A stretch of 64,000 bases of DNA from SIG603 sp963589785 (GTDB lineage Bacteria > Bacillota > Clostridia > Oscillospirales > Acutalibacteraceae), in assembly GCA_963589785.1 (NCBI GenBank), contig CAVAMJ010000001.1:124001-188000 (forward strand), read 5' to 3'. The position numbers were made by a program, and so were the translations under genes. The notes under the pieces were generated by a model, which ran no database searches, had not been told where the DNA came from, and worked only from the letters and a program-made list of their open reading frames with translations. Position 1 is the first letter of the stretch; every line of letters starts with the position of its first letter. Below are positions 1-8,848 of the stretch, in pieces.

Positions 1-295
1 CACCCTCAGCTTTTTTCTTCATCACGACTATATCGCCGTCGCCCTCGCTCATAATGCTTTGAGGTGCTATAAATTCGATAAAACTGTCAAATTCTTCTAT
101 ATCTGACGGTTCGCCTATTTTCACCGCAGAGCCGTTTTTAACTTCAAGAAGTAAATTTTCTTCATCAGTCAAAAACTGAGCGCCGTCCGTAAAATCAAGT
201 CGTTCCGATAAAACAAAATCGCCTAATATTCTCGAAAAAAGACAGCTCTTATTCTCGAACTCAACTATATCATCAAATTTAGCTTCTCTCAGCAT
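1..295 (-). CDS. Partial unidentified protein (N-terminal 98 residues)
   Basis: Reading leftward from an ATG at 295 there is an open frame to the window edge, so only the N-terminus is present. A good ribosome site (AGGAG, 6 bases before the ATG) supports the start. The peptide begins MLREAKFDDIVEFENKSC and is strongly acidic, with no signal peptide and no membrane segment. The opening resembles the first strand and helix of GNAT-type acetyltransferases, but the acetyl-CoA motif would lie outside the window, so this family guess is weak. It lies directly downstream of secG, separated from it by a terminator, so its expression probably depends on readthrough or on an unseen promoter. Confidence 0.7.
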   Translation of the reverse strand, partial: MLREAKFDDIVEFENKSCLFSRILGDFVLSERLDFTDGAQFLTDEENLLLEVKNGSAVKIGEPSDIEEFDSFIEFIAPQSIMSEGDGDIVVMKKKAEG

Positions 296-312
296 AAAAA
301 TCTCCTAAAAAC

Positions 313-339
313 AAAAAGCCCGCACGCAAATGCGAACGG
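313..339 (-). terminator. Rho-independent terminator after secG
   Basis: On the minus strand a nine-position stem with one mismatch (arms 320-328 and 331-339, loop of two bases) is followed by a run of five T. It sits between the secG stop and the next gene. Confidence 0.7.
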
Positions 340-381
340 ACCACTCTGTCTCTTTAATCAAATTGGATATTAGGATAAATA

Positions 382-627
382 TCAGGTGAAATAAAGAACG
401 ATATTGATGACAATAACAACAGCAAAGAAACCGATAGCGATGAACTTCGTGTATCTTGCGAGCGTAGCATCAATGGATCTTGACTTGTTCTTGGAAAGGA
501 ATGTGTCAGCACCGCCGTTAATCGCACCGAGACTTGACTGATGACCTTCCTGAAGAAGAACAACGATAATGATTGCCAGTGAGAATAAGAGAAGAATAAT
601 ACCGAATATAATCTCTAAAGCGCCCAT
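382..627 (-). CDS. secG: Protein-export membrane protein SecG
   Basis: SecG is the small accessory subunit of the SecYEG translocon and helps SecA-driven export across the cytoplasmic membrane. The 81-residue protein has two membrane segments (about 4-26 and 58-80). Between them is the family's conserved glycine-rich loop, LLQEGHQSSLGAINGGAD followed by a basic stretch and TLARYTK, which is where SecG members are most alike. Length is typical. The start is an ATG with AGGAGG nine bases upstream. It is a single-gene unit with its own promoter and terminator. In many Firmicutes secG lies beside rnr and smpB; that neighbourhood is absent here. Confidence 0.95.
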   Translation of the reverse strand: MGALEIIFGIILLLFSLAIIIVVLLQEGHQSSLGAINGGADTFLSKNKSRSIDATLARYTKFIAIGFFAVVIVINIVLYFT

Positions 628-705
628 TAGCCGTAACCTCCTATTAAAATAAGCTTTTGCTTTTTAGTACCGAATTAGGCTGTTAATCCCAATAACAGCC
701 TAAAT

Positions 706-734
706 ATAATATCATATTCACGCTTTGATTGCAA
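706..734 (-). promoter_or_regulatory. Sigma-A promoter of secG
   Basis: On the minus strand TTGCAA, 17 bases, TATTAT with an extended TG element. An 11-bp inverted repeat (675-685 with 693-703) overlaps the expected start of transcription, so the secG mRNA probably begins inside a hairpin. Confidence 0.65.
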
Positions 735-787
735 GAATTAATTGACAATAAAGAGAGAAATAAGAAAGAAAAATATCTTTTCTCAAG

Positions 788-812
788 AAAAAGGACGGGC
801 TAAAGCCCGTCC
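788..812 (-). terminator. Terminator of the transketolase operon
   Basis: A perfect 8-bp GC-rich stem (793-800 with 805-812, loop TAAA in plus reading) is followed on the minus strand by a T-rich tail. It lies 18 bases past the stop of the second transketolase gene. Confidence 0.9.
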
Positions 813-829
813 GATTAATTTTTCTCGAA

Positions 830-1771
830 TCAGCCGATGAATTCCTTTGTGACCTTCTCGATGTTCTGGGCGCAAAGACCGAACTCCTCCAAAAGTCCGA
901 CAGCTGGACCGGAGTGACCGAACTTATCGTATACACCGATTTTCTTTACAGGTACAGGATAATTCTCAGAGAGAACAGAGCAAACAGCCTCGCCTAAGCC
1001 GCCGATTACATTGTGCTCCTCACAAGTGATAATCTTGCCTGTTTCCTTAGCGGCCTTAAGGATGATTTCCTCGTCGATAGGCTTGATTGTGTGGATATTG
1101 ATAACTCTTGCGTTAATTCCCTGAGCCTTGAGGGAATCGGAAGCCTTGACTGCCTCCTGAACCAAAAGTCCTGTTGCGATGATAGTTACATCGTTTCCGT
1201 CTCTGAGCTGTACGCCCTTGCCGAGCTCAAACTTGTAGTCGTCGTTGTTGTTGACGGACTCAACAGCAAGTCTTCCGAGACGGACATAGCATGGACCGTC
1301 GAGCTCTGCCATTGCCTTAACTGCACCGAGCATCTCGTAGTGGTCGCAAGGATTGATAACTGTCATTCCAGGGATAGATCTCATAAGTGCGATATCCTCA
1401 AGGCACTGATGAGTTGCTCCGTCCTCGCCTGTGGAAATACCGGCATGAGAACCTGCAATCTTAACATTGAGGTGCGGATATGCTACCGAGTTTCTTACCT
1501 GCTCGAATGCTCTGCCTGCGGAGAACATTGCGAAAGAAGCCGCAAACGGAATTTTGCCACAAGCTGCGAGGCCTGCCGCAATACCTACCATGTTGCACTC
1601 TGCGATACCGCAGTCAAAAAATCTGTCCGGATAAGCCTTCTTGAAAGTGCCTGTCTTTGTAGCGGCTGCGAGGTCGGCATCAAGAACAACGATTCTGTCG
1701 TTCTCCTCAGCTATCTTAACAAGAGCCTCACCGAAGCTCTCTCTTGTTGCCTTTTTAATCATTTCTGCCAT
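830..1771 (-). CDS. Transketolase, C-terminal subunit
   Basis: This is the second half of a transketolase made as two polypeptides. It moves two-carbon units between sugar phosphates in the pentose phosphate pathway. Residues about 5-165 form the pyrimidine-binding domain. Glu58 (in GIAECNMVG) is at the position of the catalytic glutamate that activates thiamine diphosphate, and a GEDGATHQ motif follows. The rest is the transketolase C-terminal domain. Its 313 residues match other split C subunits. The ATG follows AAAGGAG. It lies 87 bases after the N-subunit gene in the same operon and ends in a strong terminator. 1-deoxyxylulose-5-phosphate synthase is a related alternative, but that enzyme is normally one chain. 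Confidence 0.93.
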   Translation of the reverse strand: MAEMIKKATRESFGEALVKIAEENDRIVVLDADLAAATKTGTFKKAYPDRFFDCGIAECNMVGIAAGLAACGKIPFAASFAMFSAGRAFEQVRNSVAYPHLNVKIAGSHAGISTGEDGATHQCLEDIALMRSIPGMTVINPCDHYEMLGAVKAMAELDGPCYVRLGRLAVESVNNNDDYKFELGKGVQLRDGNDVTIIATGLLVQEAVKASDSLKAQGINARVINIHTIKPIDEEIILKAAKETGKIITCEEHNVIGGLGEAVCSVLSENYPVPVKKIGVYDKFGHSGPAVGLLEEFGLCAQNIEKVTKEFIG

Positions 1772-1858
1772 AATAACTCCTTTGAAGTTTTTGACGTCAT
1801 AAAAGCTATGTCAAATACTGTATGTTTTAGTTGTTACCAAACGATGGTGCAAATAAGC

Positions 1859-2701
1859 TTAAGCCTCAAGCTCCTTAAGGTGAGCCTCGAGCTCTGCCAT
1901 TGCTACCTCATACTGCTCCTTGTTCGGAGCTGCACCGTGCCAAGATACATTGTTCTCCATGTAGGAAACGCCCTTGCCCTTGACTGTCTTTAAAATGATG
2001 CATGAAGGCATACCCTTAACCTCTCTTGCGTTTGTGAGAGCTGCCTCGATTGCCTCGAAATCGTTTCCGTTGATTACCTGAACGTCAAAGCCGAAAGAAA
2101 CGAACTTTGAATCGATAGGAAGCGGACCGGCAACCTCCTCGATTGTACCGTCAATCTGGAGACCGTTCCAGTCGACAATAACTACGAGGTTATCAAGCTT
2201 CTTGTGAGAAGCGAACATTGCAGCCTCCCAAACCTGGCCCTCATCGATTTCACCGTCACCGAGAAGTGTGTAAACTCTGTAGGACTTATTGTCGAGCTTT
2301 CCAGCGAGAGCCATACCGACTGCAGCGCTGATTCCCTGTCCGAGTGAACCGGAGGACATATCAACACCCGGTGTGCCCTTCATATCGGGGTGACCCTGAA
2401 GCATTGCTCCGATGTGGCGAAGCTTTTTAATCTCCTCCTTGGGGAAAAATCCTTTCTCTGCGAGGATACCGTAGTATCCAGGTGCGCAGTGACCCTTGGA
2501 GAGAACAAATCTGTCTCTATCGGGATCCTTAGGATTTGCCGGATCAACATTCATTTCCTTGCAGTAGAGATATGTGAAAATCTCAGCCGATGAAAGTGAA
2601 CCGCCCGGATGTCCGGATTTAGCCGAGTAAACTCCCTCGATTATATCCATTCTGACCTTGGTAGCCATTATCTCGAGTTGCTTCTTTTCTGATGGTGTCA
2701 T
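1859..2701 (-). CDS. Transketolase, N-terminal subunit
   Basis: First half of the split transketolase, binding the diphosphate end of thiamine diphosphate. Seen in the 280 residues are SAKSGHPGGSLSSAEI near residue 30 and the cofactor motif beginning GDG at 148-150 and ending at Asn179, plus the conserved SKGHCAPGYYG near 70. These are diagnostic of the family. The start ATG has a GGAGG-like site. The gene is first in a two-gene operon with the C-terminal subunit and has a clear promoter upstream. Split transketolases are common in Clostridia and archaea. The two halves are expected to assemble as a heterotetramer. Confidence 0.94.
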   Translation of the reverse strand: MTPSEKKQLEIMATKVRMDIIEGVYSAKSGHPGGSLSSAEIFTYLYCKEMNVDPANPKDPDRDRFVLSKGHCAPGYYGILAEKGFFPKEEIKKLRHIGAMLQGHPDMKGTPGVDMSSGSLGQGISAAVGMALAGKLDNKSYRVYTLLGDGEIDEGQVWEAAMFASHKKLDNLVVIVDWNGLQIDGTIEEVAGPLPIDSKFVSFGFDVQVINGNDFEAIEAALTNAREVKGMPSCIILKTVKGKGVSYMENNVSWHGAAPNKEQYEVAMAELEAHLKELEA

Positions 2702-2783
2702 GAAAAGCCTCCTGATATATTTTTAATAAAATTAATTCTCTAACTTATGCTTTGTGTTTAAAACAGCATAGCAACACATCTTC

Positions 2784-2812
2784 ATTTTATCCCTATCAAT
2801 TTTAAAAGTCAA
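2784..2812 (-). promoter_or_regulatory. Sigma-A promoter of the transketolase operon
   Basis: Minus strand TTGACT, 17 bases, TAAAAT. The implied leader is about 75 bases and contains a weak inverted repeat (TATGC and GCATA arms). Between this promoter and the groEL terminator no other feature is visible. Confidence 0.75.
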
Positions 2813-2890
2813 CATCACGCCGTCTTTTTGTCTCATTGGATATTTATACCTATTTTTAAGATTTATATTTGGTTAAATTTCTAAAAAGAT

Positions 2891-2917
2891 AAAAAGGGAC
2901 GGTCATAAAACCGTCCC
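2891..2917 (-). terminator. Terminator of groES-groEL
   Basis: Perfect 8-bp stem (2896-2903 with 2910-2917) followed on the minus strand by TTTTT, 47 bases past the groEL stop. Confidence 0.9.
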
Positions 2918-2964
2918 AAATTTGCGTGATATCAGTATTTTTAATTAAGGTTTTTATTTCTTAA

Positions 2965-4602
2965 TTAATACATTCCCATGCCGCCCATGTCGCCGCCTGC
3001 CGGAGCAGCTGCTGTCTTCGGCTCCGGAATGTCAGCTACGAGAGACTCTGTTGTGAGAACTGTGCTTGCTACTGAAGCTGCGTTCTGAAGAGCTGAACGT
3101 GTAACCTTTGCCGGATCAACAATGCCGAGCTCGATCATATCGCCGTAAACACCTGTGAGTGCGTTGTAGCCATAGCCGACCTGTGCCTTTGTCTTGAGCT
3201 TGTCAACGATGACACTGCCCTCGATGCCTGCGTTAGCGGCAATCTGGCGAACAGGCTCCTCGAGGCTCTTGAGAACGATCTGAGCACCTGTCTTCTCGTC
3301 GCCGTCGAGAGTTTCGACATAAGCCTTAACCTCAGGGATAACATCGATGAGAGCTGTTCCGCCGCCTGCTACGATGCCTTCCTCAACAGCTGCCTTTGTA
3401 GCTGCGAGAGCATCTTCGATTCTGAGCTTCTTCTCCTTCATCTCGACCTCTGTTGCAGCACCGGCCTTGATAACAGCTACGCCGCCTGCAAGCTTAGCAA
3501 GTCTCTCCTGAAGCTTGTCTCTGTCGAACTCGGATGTTGTTGTCTCGATCTGAGCTCTGATCTGGCCGACTCTTGCCTTGATGTCTTCTTTATTGCCTGC
3601 ACCGTCAATGATGATGGTGTTGTCCTTGTCAATCTTAATCTGGCGTGCACGGCCGAGCTGCTCGACTGTTGTATCCTTGAGCTCAAGACCGAGGTCTGAT
3701 GTGATAACCTGACCGCCTGTGAGAGTTGCGATATCAACGAGCATTTCTTTTCTTCTGTCGCCGAATGCAGGAGCCTTGATACCTACAACTGTGAATGTAC
3801 CTCTTAACTTATTGAGGATAAGAGTTGTGAGAGCCTCGCCCTCGATGTCCTCAGCAATGATGAGGAGCTTTCTGCCGGACTGAACAATCTGCTCGAGCAG
3901 CGGAAGAATATCCTGAATTGAAGAAATCTTCTTATCTGTGATGAGGATATAAGCATCGTCAAGCTCTGCTACCATCTTATCGGAGTCTGTTACCATGTAT
4001 GGGCTGATGTAACCACGGTCGAACTGCATACCCTCAACAACCTCGCTGTATGTCTCAGCTGTTGTCTTGTTCTCCTCAACTGTGATGATACCGTCAGCTG
4101 TAACCTTCTCCATTGCGTCTGCGATGAGGTTACCGATCTCGTCTGATGCAGAAGAAACTGCAGCAACTCTTGCGATATCCTTGGAGCTTGCAACCTTCTT
4201 AGCGTTCTTCTTAACAGCCTCGAGAGCAACCTCTGTTGCGCCCTGAATACCCTTTCTCAAAACCATTGGGTTTGCGCCTGCTGTGACGTTCTTCATACCC
4301 TCACGGATGAGAGCCTGAGCGAGAAGTGTAGCTGTTGTTGTACCGTCGCCTGCGACATCGTTTGTCTTTGTAGCAACCTCACGAACGAGCTGTGCGCCCA
4401 TGTTCTCAAATGGGTTCTCAAGCTCAACCTCTTTAGCGATTGTAACACCGTCGTTTGTGATGAGCGGTGCGCCGTACTTCTTCTCGAGAACTACGTTTCT
4501 GCCCTTAGGTCCGAGTGTGATTTTAACTGTATCTGATAACTTATTAATTCCTTCGAGTAAAGCCTTTCTTGCTTCCTCGCCGTAAAGTAACTGCTTAGCC
4601 AT
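2965..4602 (-). CDS. groL: Chaperonin GroEL (Hsp60)
   Basis: GroEL forms the double heptameric ring that encloses unfolded proteins and refolds them with ATP and the GroES lid in the cytoplasm. The 545 residues are full length and collinear with the family: LGPKGRNVV near residue 30, the ATP-site GDGTTT near 86-91, the apical domain in the middle, and the equatorial C-terminus. The C-terminal tail is a short Gly/Met stretch (GGDMGGMGMY) rather than a long GGM repeat. The gene follows groES by 35 bases. It is controlled with groES by the CIRCE operator. Codon use looks like a highly expressed gene. Confidence 0.98.
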   Translation of the reverse strand: MAKQLLYGEEARKALLEGINKLSDTVKITLGPKGRNVVLEKKYGAPLITNDGVTIAKEVELENPFENMGAQLVREVATKTNDVAGDGTTTATLLAQALIREGMKNVTAGANPMVLRKGIQGATEVALEAVKKNAKKVASSKDIARVAAVSSASDEIGNLIADAMEKVTADGIITVEENKTTAETYSEVVEGMQFDRGYISPYMVTDSDKMVAELDDAYILITDKKISSIQDILPLLEQIVQSGRKLLIIAEDIEGEALTTLILNKLRGTFTVVGIKAPAFGDRRKEMLVDIATLTGGQVITSDLGLELKDTTVEQLGRARQIKIDKDNTIIIDGAGNKEDIKARVGQIRAQIETTTSEFDRDKLQERLAKLAGGVAVIKAGAATEVEMKEKKLRIEDALAATKAAVEEGIVAGGGTALIDVIPEVKAYVETLDGDEKTGAQIVLKSLEEPVRQIAANAGIEGSVIVDKLKTKAQVGYGYNALTGVYGDMIELGIVDPAKVTRSALQNAASVASTVLTTESLVADIPEPKTAAAPAGGDMGGMGMY

Positions 4603-4637
4603 AATTTATTTCACCTATCCTTATTTTCTTCTACCGA

Positions 4638-4922
4638 TTATTCAACAATTGCGAGAATGTCGCTCTGACGAACGATTGTGTATGTGTCGCCGTCAATCTT
4701 TATCTCTGTTCCGGAGTACTTAGCTGTGATAACCTTGTCTCCCTCTTTGATATACATCTTAATCTCGTGATCGTCCACGAATCCGCCCGGGCCTACTGCC
4801 ACTACCTTAGAAAATACGGGCTTCTCCTGAGCCGAAGCTGTAAGGATGATACCGCCCTTTGTGGTTTCTTCTGCTTCTTCCGCCTTGAGAAGAACTCTGT
4901 CGAGTAAAGGCTTAACTGTCAT
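4638..4922 (-). CDS. groS: Co-chaperonin GroES (Hsp10)
   Basis: GroES caps the GroEL cavity. The 94-residue protein starts MTVKPLLDRVLLK and contains the family's GGIILT segment, a mobile loop after TTKGG, and a GDKVITAKYSGTEIKIDG C-terminal beta region. The frame is open much further upstream, to 5051, but that extension (rich in Lys, Gln and Asn) lies in the leader between CIRCE and the gene and has no match to GroES. AGGA lies eight bases before the ATG at 4922, against only two before the ATG at 4928, so 4922 is preferred. It is first in the groES-groEL operon. Confidence 0.95.
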   Translation of the reverse strand: MTVKPLLDRVLLKAEEAEETTKGGIILTASAQEKPVFSKVVAVGPGGFVDDHEIKMYIKEGDKVITAKYSGTEIKIDGDTYTIVRQSDILAIVE

Positions 4923-5044
4923 ATTCATTATCCTTTCTTTTCGGCAAAAGTCAAAATCAATTATAAAGGTCATTCCATTTAACCTTAGTGAAGCGCATCG
5001 CTTCTGATTTTGATTTAAGCTGATTATTAACTGTAATTTTTTCT

Positions 5045-5071
5045 TTAGCACTCTATTTCCCTGAGTGCTAA
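5045..5071. promoter_or_regulatory. CIRCE operator of groES-groEL
   Basis: Exact match to the HrcA operator: TTAGCACTC, nine bases, GAGTGCTAA. It lies just downstream of the -10 box, so HrcA bound here would block initiation, and about 120 bases before groES. Confidence 0.98.
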
Positions 5072-5075
5072 AACT

Positions 5076-5104
5076 ATTATAGTTAATTGGTCAAAAAAAG
5101 TCAA
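5076..5104 (-). promoter_or_regulatory. Sigma-A promoter of groES-groEL
   Basis: Minus strand TTGACT, 17 bases, TATAAT, four bases upstream of CIRCE. Confidence 0.9.
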
Positions 5105-5250
5105 TAGCTTTTCTTAACTTTAACAAATACTTAATATTTTAAATTTGAGAAAGAATAATTTACGATTTGCACCCAAAAATCCTCTTGGTGTTTTATTTCT
5201 TTTTGAACGAGTAAATAAGCAGAAAAAGCCTATTTTATTATCAATTTTGA

Positions 5251-5593
5251 TTTACTGTTCGATATTTTGCTTTATGTGAATAATTCGGCTGCCAAAGCCA
5301 AACCTTTTGTAAGTGTTGAGTTTGGAGTGTTGAGTGTTGAGTGTGGAGTTTGAAATTTGCTTTGCTGTTCTCTATTTCTCCTTGTGTAAAAAATTCGGCT
5401 GCCAAAGCCAAACCACGAACACTTCGTGTTCTAAAAATGCAAAAGCATTTTTGGTTAACTTTGACAGCCTGTCTCTTTTTCTGTCGGCACTTCGTGCCTC
5501 TTTATTCCGTTTTCTCTAATTATTAATTCTTCGTGGGCTCTGCCCACACCCGTTCGCTTTTTGCAAAAAGCGAAGCAAAAACTTTTGTGTTTA
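5251..5593 (+). repeat. Composite intergenic repeat, region 1
   Basis: This fills most of the spacer between the groES promoter and the DUF3048 gene end. A truncated copy (5251-5304) is followed by a short tandem tract, then a full unit: AT-rich lead (about 5365-5392), a long hairpin here called module B (5392-5470, outer arms GGCTGCCAAAG and CTTTGACAGCC), a pyrimidine-rich stretch with GGCACTTCGTGCC, and module A (5531-5593). Module A holds two hairpins, GTGGGC/GCCCAC and TTCGCTTTTT/AAAAAGCGAA. Module A ends 15 bases from the gene's stop codon. The same modules recur six more times in the window. The stretch 5110-5250 is AT-rich with nothing recognised. Confidence 0.85.
5312..5352 (+). repeat. 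Short tandem repeat of GTGTTGAG/GTGTGGAG type
   Basis: Degenerate tandem copies of a 7-8 base unit (GTGTTGA, GTTTGGA, GTGTGGA). Related tracts occur at about 7088-7117, 12666-12719 and 17687-17697, always beside the composite repeats. Confidence 0.7.
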
Positions 5594-5608
5594 TTATTTT
5601 ACTATCTT

Positions 5609-6778
5609 TTAATTAAAGCTCTCAGAATCCGGCTTACAGATTGCGATATATGTCTTACCTGTATTGACAAGAAGCTCATTGCCCTCTGTATCGTAAATCT
5701 TAATCTTGCTGTAATCGCCGTCCTTAGTCCACTTAATCTCCTGGACTTTTCCGCCGGTCATGAGGTAGCCCTTTGCGTCCTTCTGGTTTACGTCTATCTG
5801 GCGTCTGCCTGATGTATCGTCAGGGAGATAGCCGATATCTGTCTCAAGGAAGAGGACATTTGAGAAATTGAGCTGATCGCCTGTTTTTCCGTCGATATGT
5901 GCTTCACCTGAGAACTCCTTATAGTAGACGTCCTTTTCGGAGTCGTACTTAAAGGTTGAGTAATACTCATCGCAGAATGTGACCGTAGCCTCATTACATT
6001 CATTTCCGCTTGCCTTGATCTTCTCAGGGCTGAACTGGAAGAGAGTATCAGTATAGCCTTCCTTGAGGTCTGTTCTTACGTCATTCTCCGTCAAAGCCTG
6101 ATAAAGCTTAGTTCCGTAGAAAACGGAAGTATGCTCGAGAGCGTAGCCCTCGTCAAGTCTCTCCTGGTCTCTGTCGAAGAGGTCGTATGTATAGTAGTTA
6201 CCGTCAAGGCGGTCAATATCGAGGTTATTTACCGTCTCTGTTGCGACTGTCGGATCAATTCCCCAGTGGATATAGACAGAGTCCATACCGACTGCCAAGA
6301 TCGGATAATAGTATCTGCAAGATCTTATAGAGCACATATCGGGAACTTGAGTGATGTCACCGTAAACAGCCATAAGTCTGGTGATATCTCCCTCAACGGG
6401 GATTTCATAGATTAAATCAGCTGAGCTGATACCGTACTGTGGAAGTGATGCAAGGGCATTGTTAACCATAACAGCAACGCTTCTCTTACCCTTTGCCTCG
6501 TCTGTGAGTGTATCCTCACCTGTGATGAGGTTGGTTTTCTCGTTCGGATTAATTGCACCGTTTTCCTTAACGTTCGAGAACGGAGTAGCAGTCGGCTCCG
6601 GTGTAGCGGTTGGCTCTGCTGTCGGTTCAGCGGTAGCGGCAACGCTTGCTTCGGAGGAAGCCGTAGACACAGCCTCTTCTTCAGCTCCGCTCGAGCATGC
6701 CGACATAGTAAGTGCCATGCCGAGGACTGTCACGATTGCGAGAATTTTACTTACGGTTTTTCTTTTCAAAAATATCAC
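5609..6778 (-). CDS. DUF3048-family lipoprotein (YerB-like)
   Basis: The N-terminus is basic (KRKTVSK), then hydrophobic, and ends in a lipobox, LTMSAC, with Cys28 as the lipid-anchored residue, so the mature protein should sit on the outer face of the membrane. Residues about 40-65 are a Thr/Pro/Glu-rich linker with TAEPTATPEPTATP repeats. From about 95 onward the protein matches the DUF3048 family of Firmicutes, with SVAVMVNNALASLPQYGIS and ADLIYEIPVEGDITRL. The function of this family is unknown to me. The frame opens with a GTG at 6778; a TTG three codons later (6769, after AGGTGA) gives MKRKTV and is at least as likely. Monocistronic with its own promoter; a composite repeat follows the stop. 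Confidence 0.9.
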   Translation of the reverse strand: MIFLKRKTVSKILAIVTVLGMALTMSACSSGAEEEAVSTASSEASVAATAEPTAEPTATPEPTATPFSNVKENGAINPNEKTNLITGEDTLTDEAKGKRSVAVMVNNALASLPQYGISSADLIYEIPVEGDITRLMAVYGDITQVPDMCSIRSCRYYYPILAVGMDSVYIHWGIDPTVATETVNNLDIDRLDGNYYTYDLFDRDQERLDEGYALEHTSVFYGTKLYQALTENDVRTDLKEGYTDTLFQFSPEKIKASGNECNEATVTFCDEYYSTFKYDSEKDVYYKEFSGEAHIDGKTGDQLNFSNVLFLETDIGYLPDDTSGRRQIDVNQKDAKGYLMTGGKVQEIKWTKDGDYSKIKIYDTEGNELLVNTGKTYIAICKPDSESFN

Positions 6779-6822
6779 CTGACCTTTTTAATTTCGGTAC
6801 GAAATCGTATCTGTTGTAGATT

Positions 6823-6851
6823 ATCATAGCACAGCACTTGATACTTTTCAA
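6823..6851 (-). promoter_or_regulatory. Sigma-A promoter of the DUF3048 gene
   Basis: Minus strand TTGAAA, 17 bases, TATGAT, about 45 bases upstream of the start. Confidence 0.7.
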
Positions 6852-6904
6852 CAAAAATGTTCTCGTTTTGCCGCTCAATTAATAATTAATATATAAAATA
6901 CAAT

Positions 6905-7641
6905 AATTCTTTATTTTTCCTCATGTAAAAAATTCGGCTGCCAAATCCAAACCACAGATGCCTAACGCATTTTGGGTTAACTTTGACAGCCTATCTTTTT
7001 CTTTATCGCTTCGCTCTGTTTCTGTGTATACGCTAATTATTAATTTTTAATTATACATTATTAATTACTTAAGGGGCTCTGCCCACACCTTACTATGAAG
7101 TGTGGTGTGTGGAGTTTATTTTGAATTGGCAACTTTAAAATAATAATCAATTATTAATGACAAGAACAAGAGAATATATTTTTAGTTTTGTTCTTTATTT
7201 CTCTCTGTGTAAACAAGACGGCTGTCAAAGCCCAACCACAGATGCCTAACGCATTTTTGGTTAACTTTGACAGCCTATCTCTTTTTTATATCGCTTCGCT
7301 CTGTTTCTGCATATACGATAATTATTAATTCTTAATTATACATTATTAATTACTTAAGGGGCTCTGCCCACACCCGTTCGCTTTTTGTAAAAAGCGAAGC
7401 AAAAACTTTTATGTCTTTGCTGTTCTCGATTTATCTTTGTGTAATCAATTCGCAAAAAGAAAATGCCCGTCCGCGAATGCTCCGCATTCTTGACGTATTT
7501 TCTTTTTGCTTTCTTCTTTTTTATGCGGCACTTCGTGCCTTTGCCTTTCTTTATTTCTACTTTGCTTCGCTTTTCTCTCGTGGGCTCTGCCCACACCCGT
7601 TCGCTTTTTGTAAAAAGCGAAGCAAAAACTTTTGTGTTTTT
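6905..7641 (+). repeat. Composite intergenic repeat, region 2 (three units)
   Basis: Three units in tandem. Unit one has B (6934-6992), an AT-rich module D (7005-7075) and a truncated A (7075-7090). Unit two has B (7219-7276), D (7288-7356) and A (7357-7412). Unit three carries a different hairpin, module E (7451-7546), whose outer arms pair GCAAAAAGAAAAT with ATTTTCTTTTTGC around an inner GAATGC/GCATTC hairpin, and then A (7578-7641). The last A ends 16 bases from the dnaJ stop. Between units one and two is a short GTGTGGAG tract. No conventional terminator for the heat-shock operon is visible, so these hairpins may define its mRNA end. Confidence 0.85.
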
Positions 7642-7656
7642 TCCGCTATTACTGCT

Positions 7657-8814
7657 TTAATTATCAAACATGTCCTTCAGCTTAGAGAAAAATCCCTTAC
7701 GCTTCTGGTAGTTCTTATCGTCACAGCCCTCGTCAAACTTCTTCAAAAGCTCTTTCTGCTGCTTTGTGAGGTTCTTAGGCACCTCGATTGTTACGGTTAC
7801 GTACTCGTCGCCCTTGCCGTAGCCGTGCAGACTCTGAATACCCTTGCCCTTAAGTCTGAACTTATCGTTCGGCTGAGTTCCCTCGTGGACATGATAGCTG
7901 ACCTTTCCGTCAAGTGTCGGAACCTCGACATCACATCCGAGTGCCGCCTGTGTGAATGTGAGCGGCATATCGATATAGACATCGTTTCCTCTTCTCTCGA
8001 ATATTGCGTGCGGTCTTACATTGACATCAACGTGGAGATCTCCGCTCGGGCCTTTATTAGCTCCGGCATTTCCCTTTCCGCTGACATTCAAGACATTTCC
8101 GTCATCAATACCCGCCGGAATTGTGATCTCGATAGTTTTCTTATGTCTGATTCTTCCGTGACCGTCGCACTTCTTGCACGGATGCTCAATGATTTTTCCT
8201 GAGCCGTGGCAATTATCACAGGTCTGCTGTGACTGCATGACTCCAAAAGGTGTTCTCTGCTGAATATTTATTCTTCCCGTACCGCCGCAAGTCGGACATG
8301 TCTTCGGTGAAGTTCCCTTCTCTGCACCTGTACCGTCACATTCGTCACAAGTCTCGATTGGATTGTAGCTTATTGTCTTCTTACAGCCCTTTGCCGCCTC
8401 TTCAAACGAGATAGTGACACTTGCCTCGCAGTCAGAACCTCTTCTCGGTGCATTTGGATTCGAGCGTCTTGAGCCGCCTGAGAATCCGCCGCCAAAGAAG
8501 CTGTCGAAGATATCGTTGATATCGAAGCCGCCGCCAGCAGCGCCGCCCCATGATCCTGCTCCGCCGGCACCGCCGCCAAAGTTAGGGTCTACACCCGCAA
8601 AGCCAAACTGGTCATAACGGGATTTCTTATCGGAATCGGAGAGAACCTCATAGGCCTCATTGACCTCTTTGAAGTGCTCCTCCGCCTCCTTGTCGCCCGG
8701 GTTTAGGTCCGGGTGATATTTTTTTGCCATCTTTCGATAGGCTTTCTTTATTTCATCCTCCGAAGCGCCCTTCTGAAGTCCGAGCACCTCATAGTAATCT
8801 CTTTTATCTGCCAA
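7657..8814 (-). CDS. dnaJ: Co-chaperone DnaJ (Hsp40)
   Basis: DnaJ delivers substrates to DnaK and stimulates its ATPase. Its 385 residues show the full type I layout: J domain 1-70 with HPD at 34-36, a Gly/Phe-rich linker (about 75-115), four zinc-binding repeats (CDECDGTG, CPTCGGTG, CDNCHGSG, CKKCDGHG) around 150-215, and the C-terminal substrate-binding domains. The start is TTG, preceded by GGGAGTG; no ATG fits the J-domain N-terminus. It is last in hrcA-grpE-dnaK-dnaJ, 84 bases after dnaK, with a strong hairpin in between. Confidence 0.97.
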   Translation of the reverse strand: MADKRDYYEVLGLQKGASEDEIKKAYRKMAKKYHPDLNPGDKEAEEHFKEVNEAYEVLSDSDKKSRYDQFGFAGVDPNFGGGAGGAGSWGGAAGGGFDINDIFDSFFGGGFSGGSRRSNPNAPRRGSDCEASVTISFEEAAKGCKKTISYNPIETCDECDGTGAEKGTSPKTCPTCGGTGRINIQQRTPFGVMQSQQTCDNCHGSGKIIEHPCKKCDGHGRIRHKKTIEITIPAGIDDGNVLNVSGKGNAGANKGPSGDLHVDVNVRPHAIFERRGNDVYIDMPLTFTQAALGCDVEVPTLDGKVSYHVHEGTQPNDKFRLKGKGIQSLHGYGKGDEYVTVTIEVPKNLTKQQKELLKKFDEGCDDKNYQKRKGFFSKLKDMFDN

Positions 8815-8848
8815 TTGGATACACTCCCTGTAAGCTCTAATCTATCAC

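Noticed and set aside
1013..1993. 326-codon plus-strand frame opposite the transketolase genes
   Set aside because: Cys/Ser/Leu-rich antisense shadow without a ribosome site; it crosses both well-supported transketolase genes.
4923..5051. N-terminal extension of GroES from an upstream start
   Set aside because: The extension has no GroES similarity, lies in the mRNA leader, and would start inside CIRCE. A good ribosome site marks the internal ATG.
7411..8202. 263-codon plus-strand frame spanning a repeat and the dnaJ end
   Set aside because: It starts in composite repeat sequence and runs antisense through dnaJ. The N-terminal part recurs wherever the repeat occurs.
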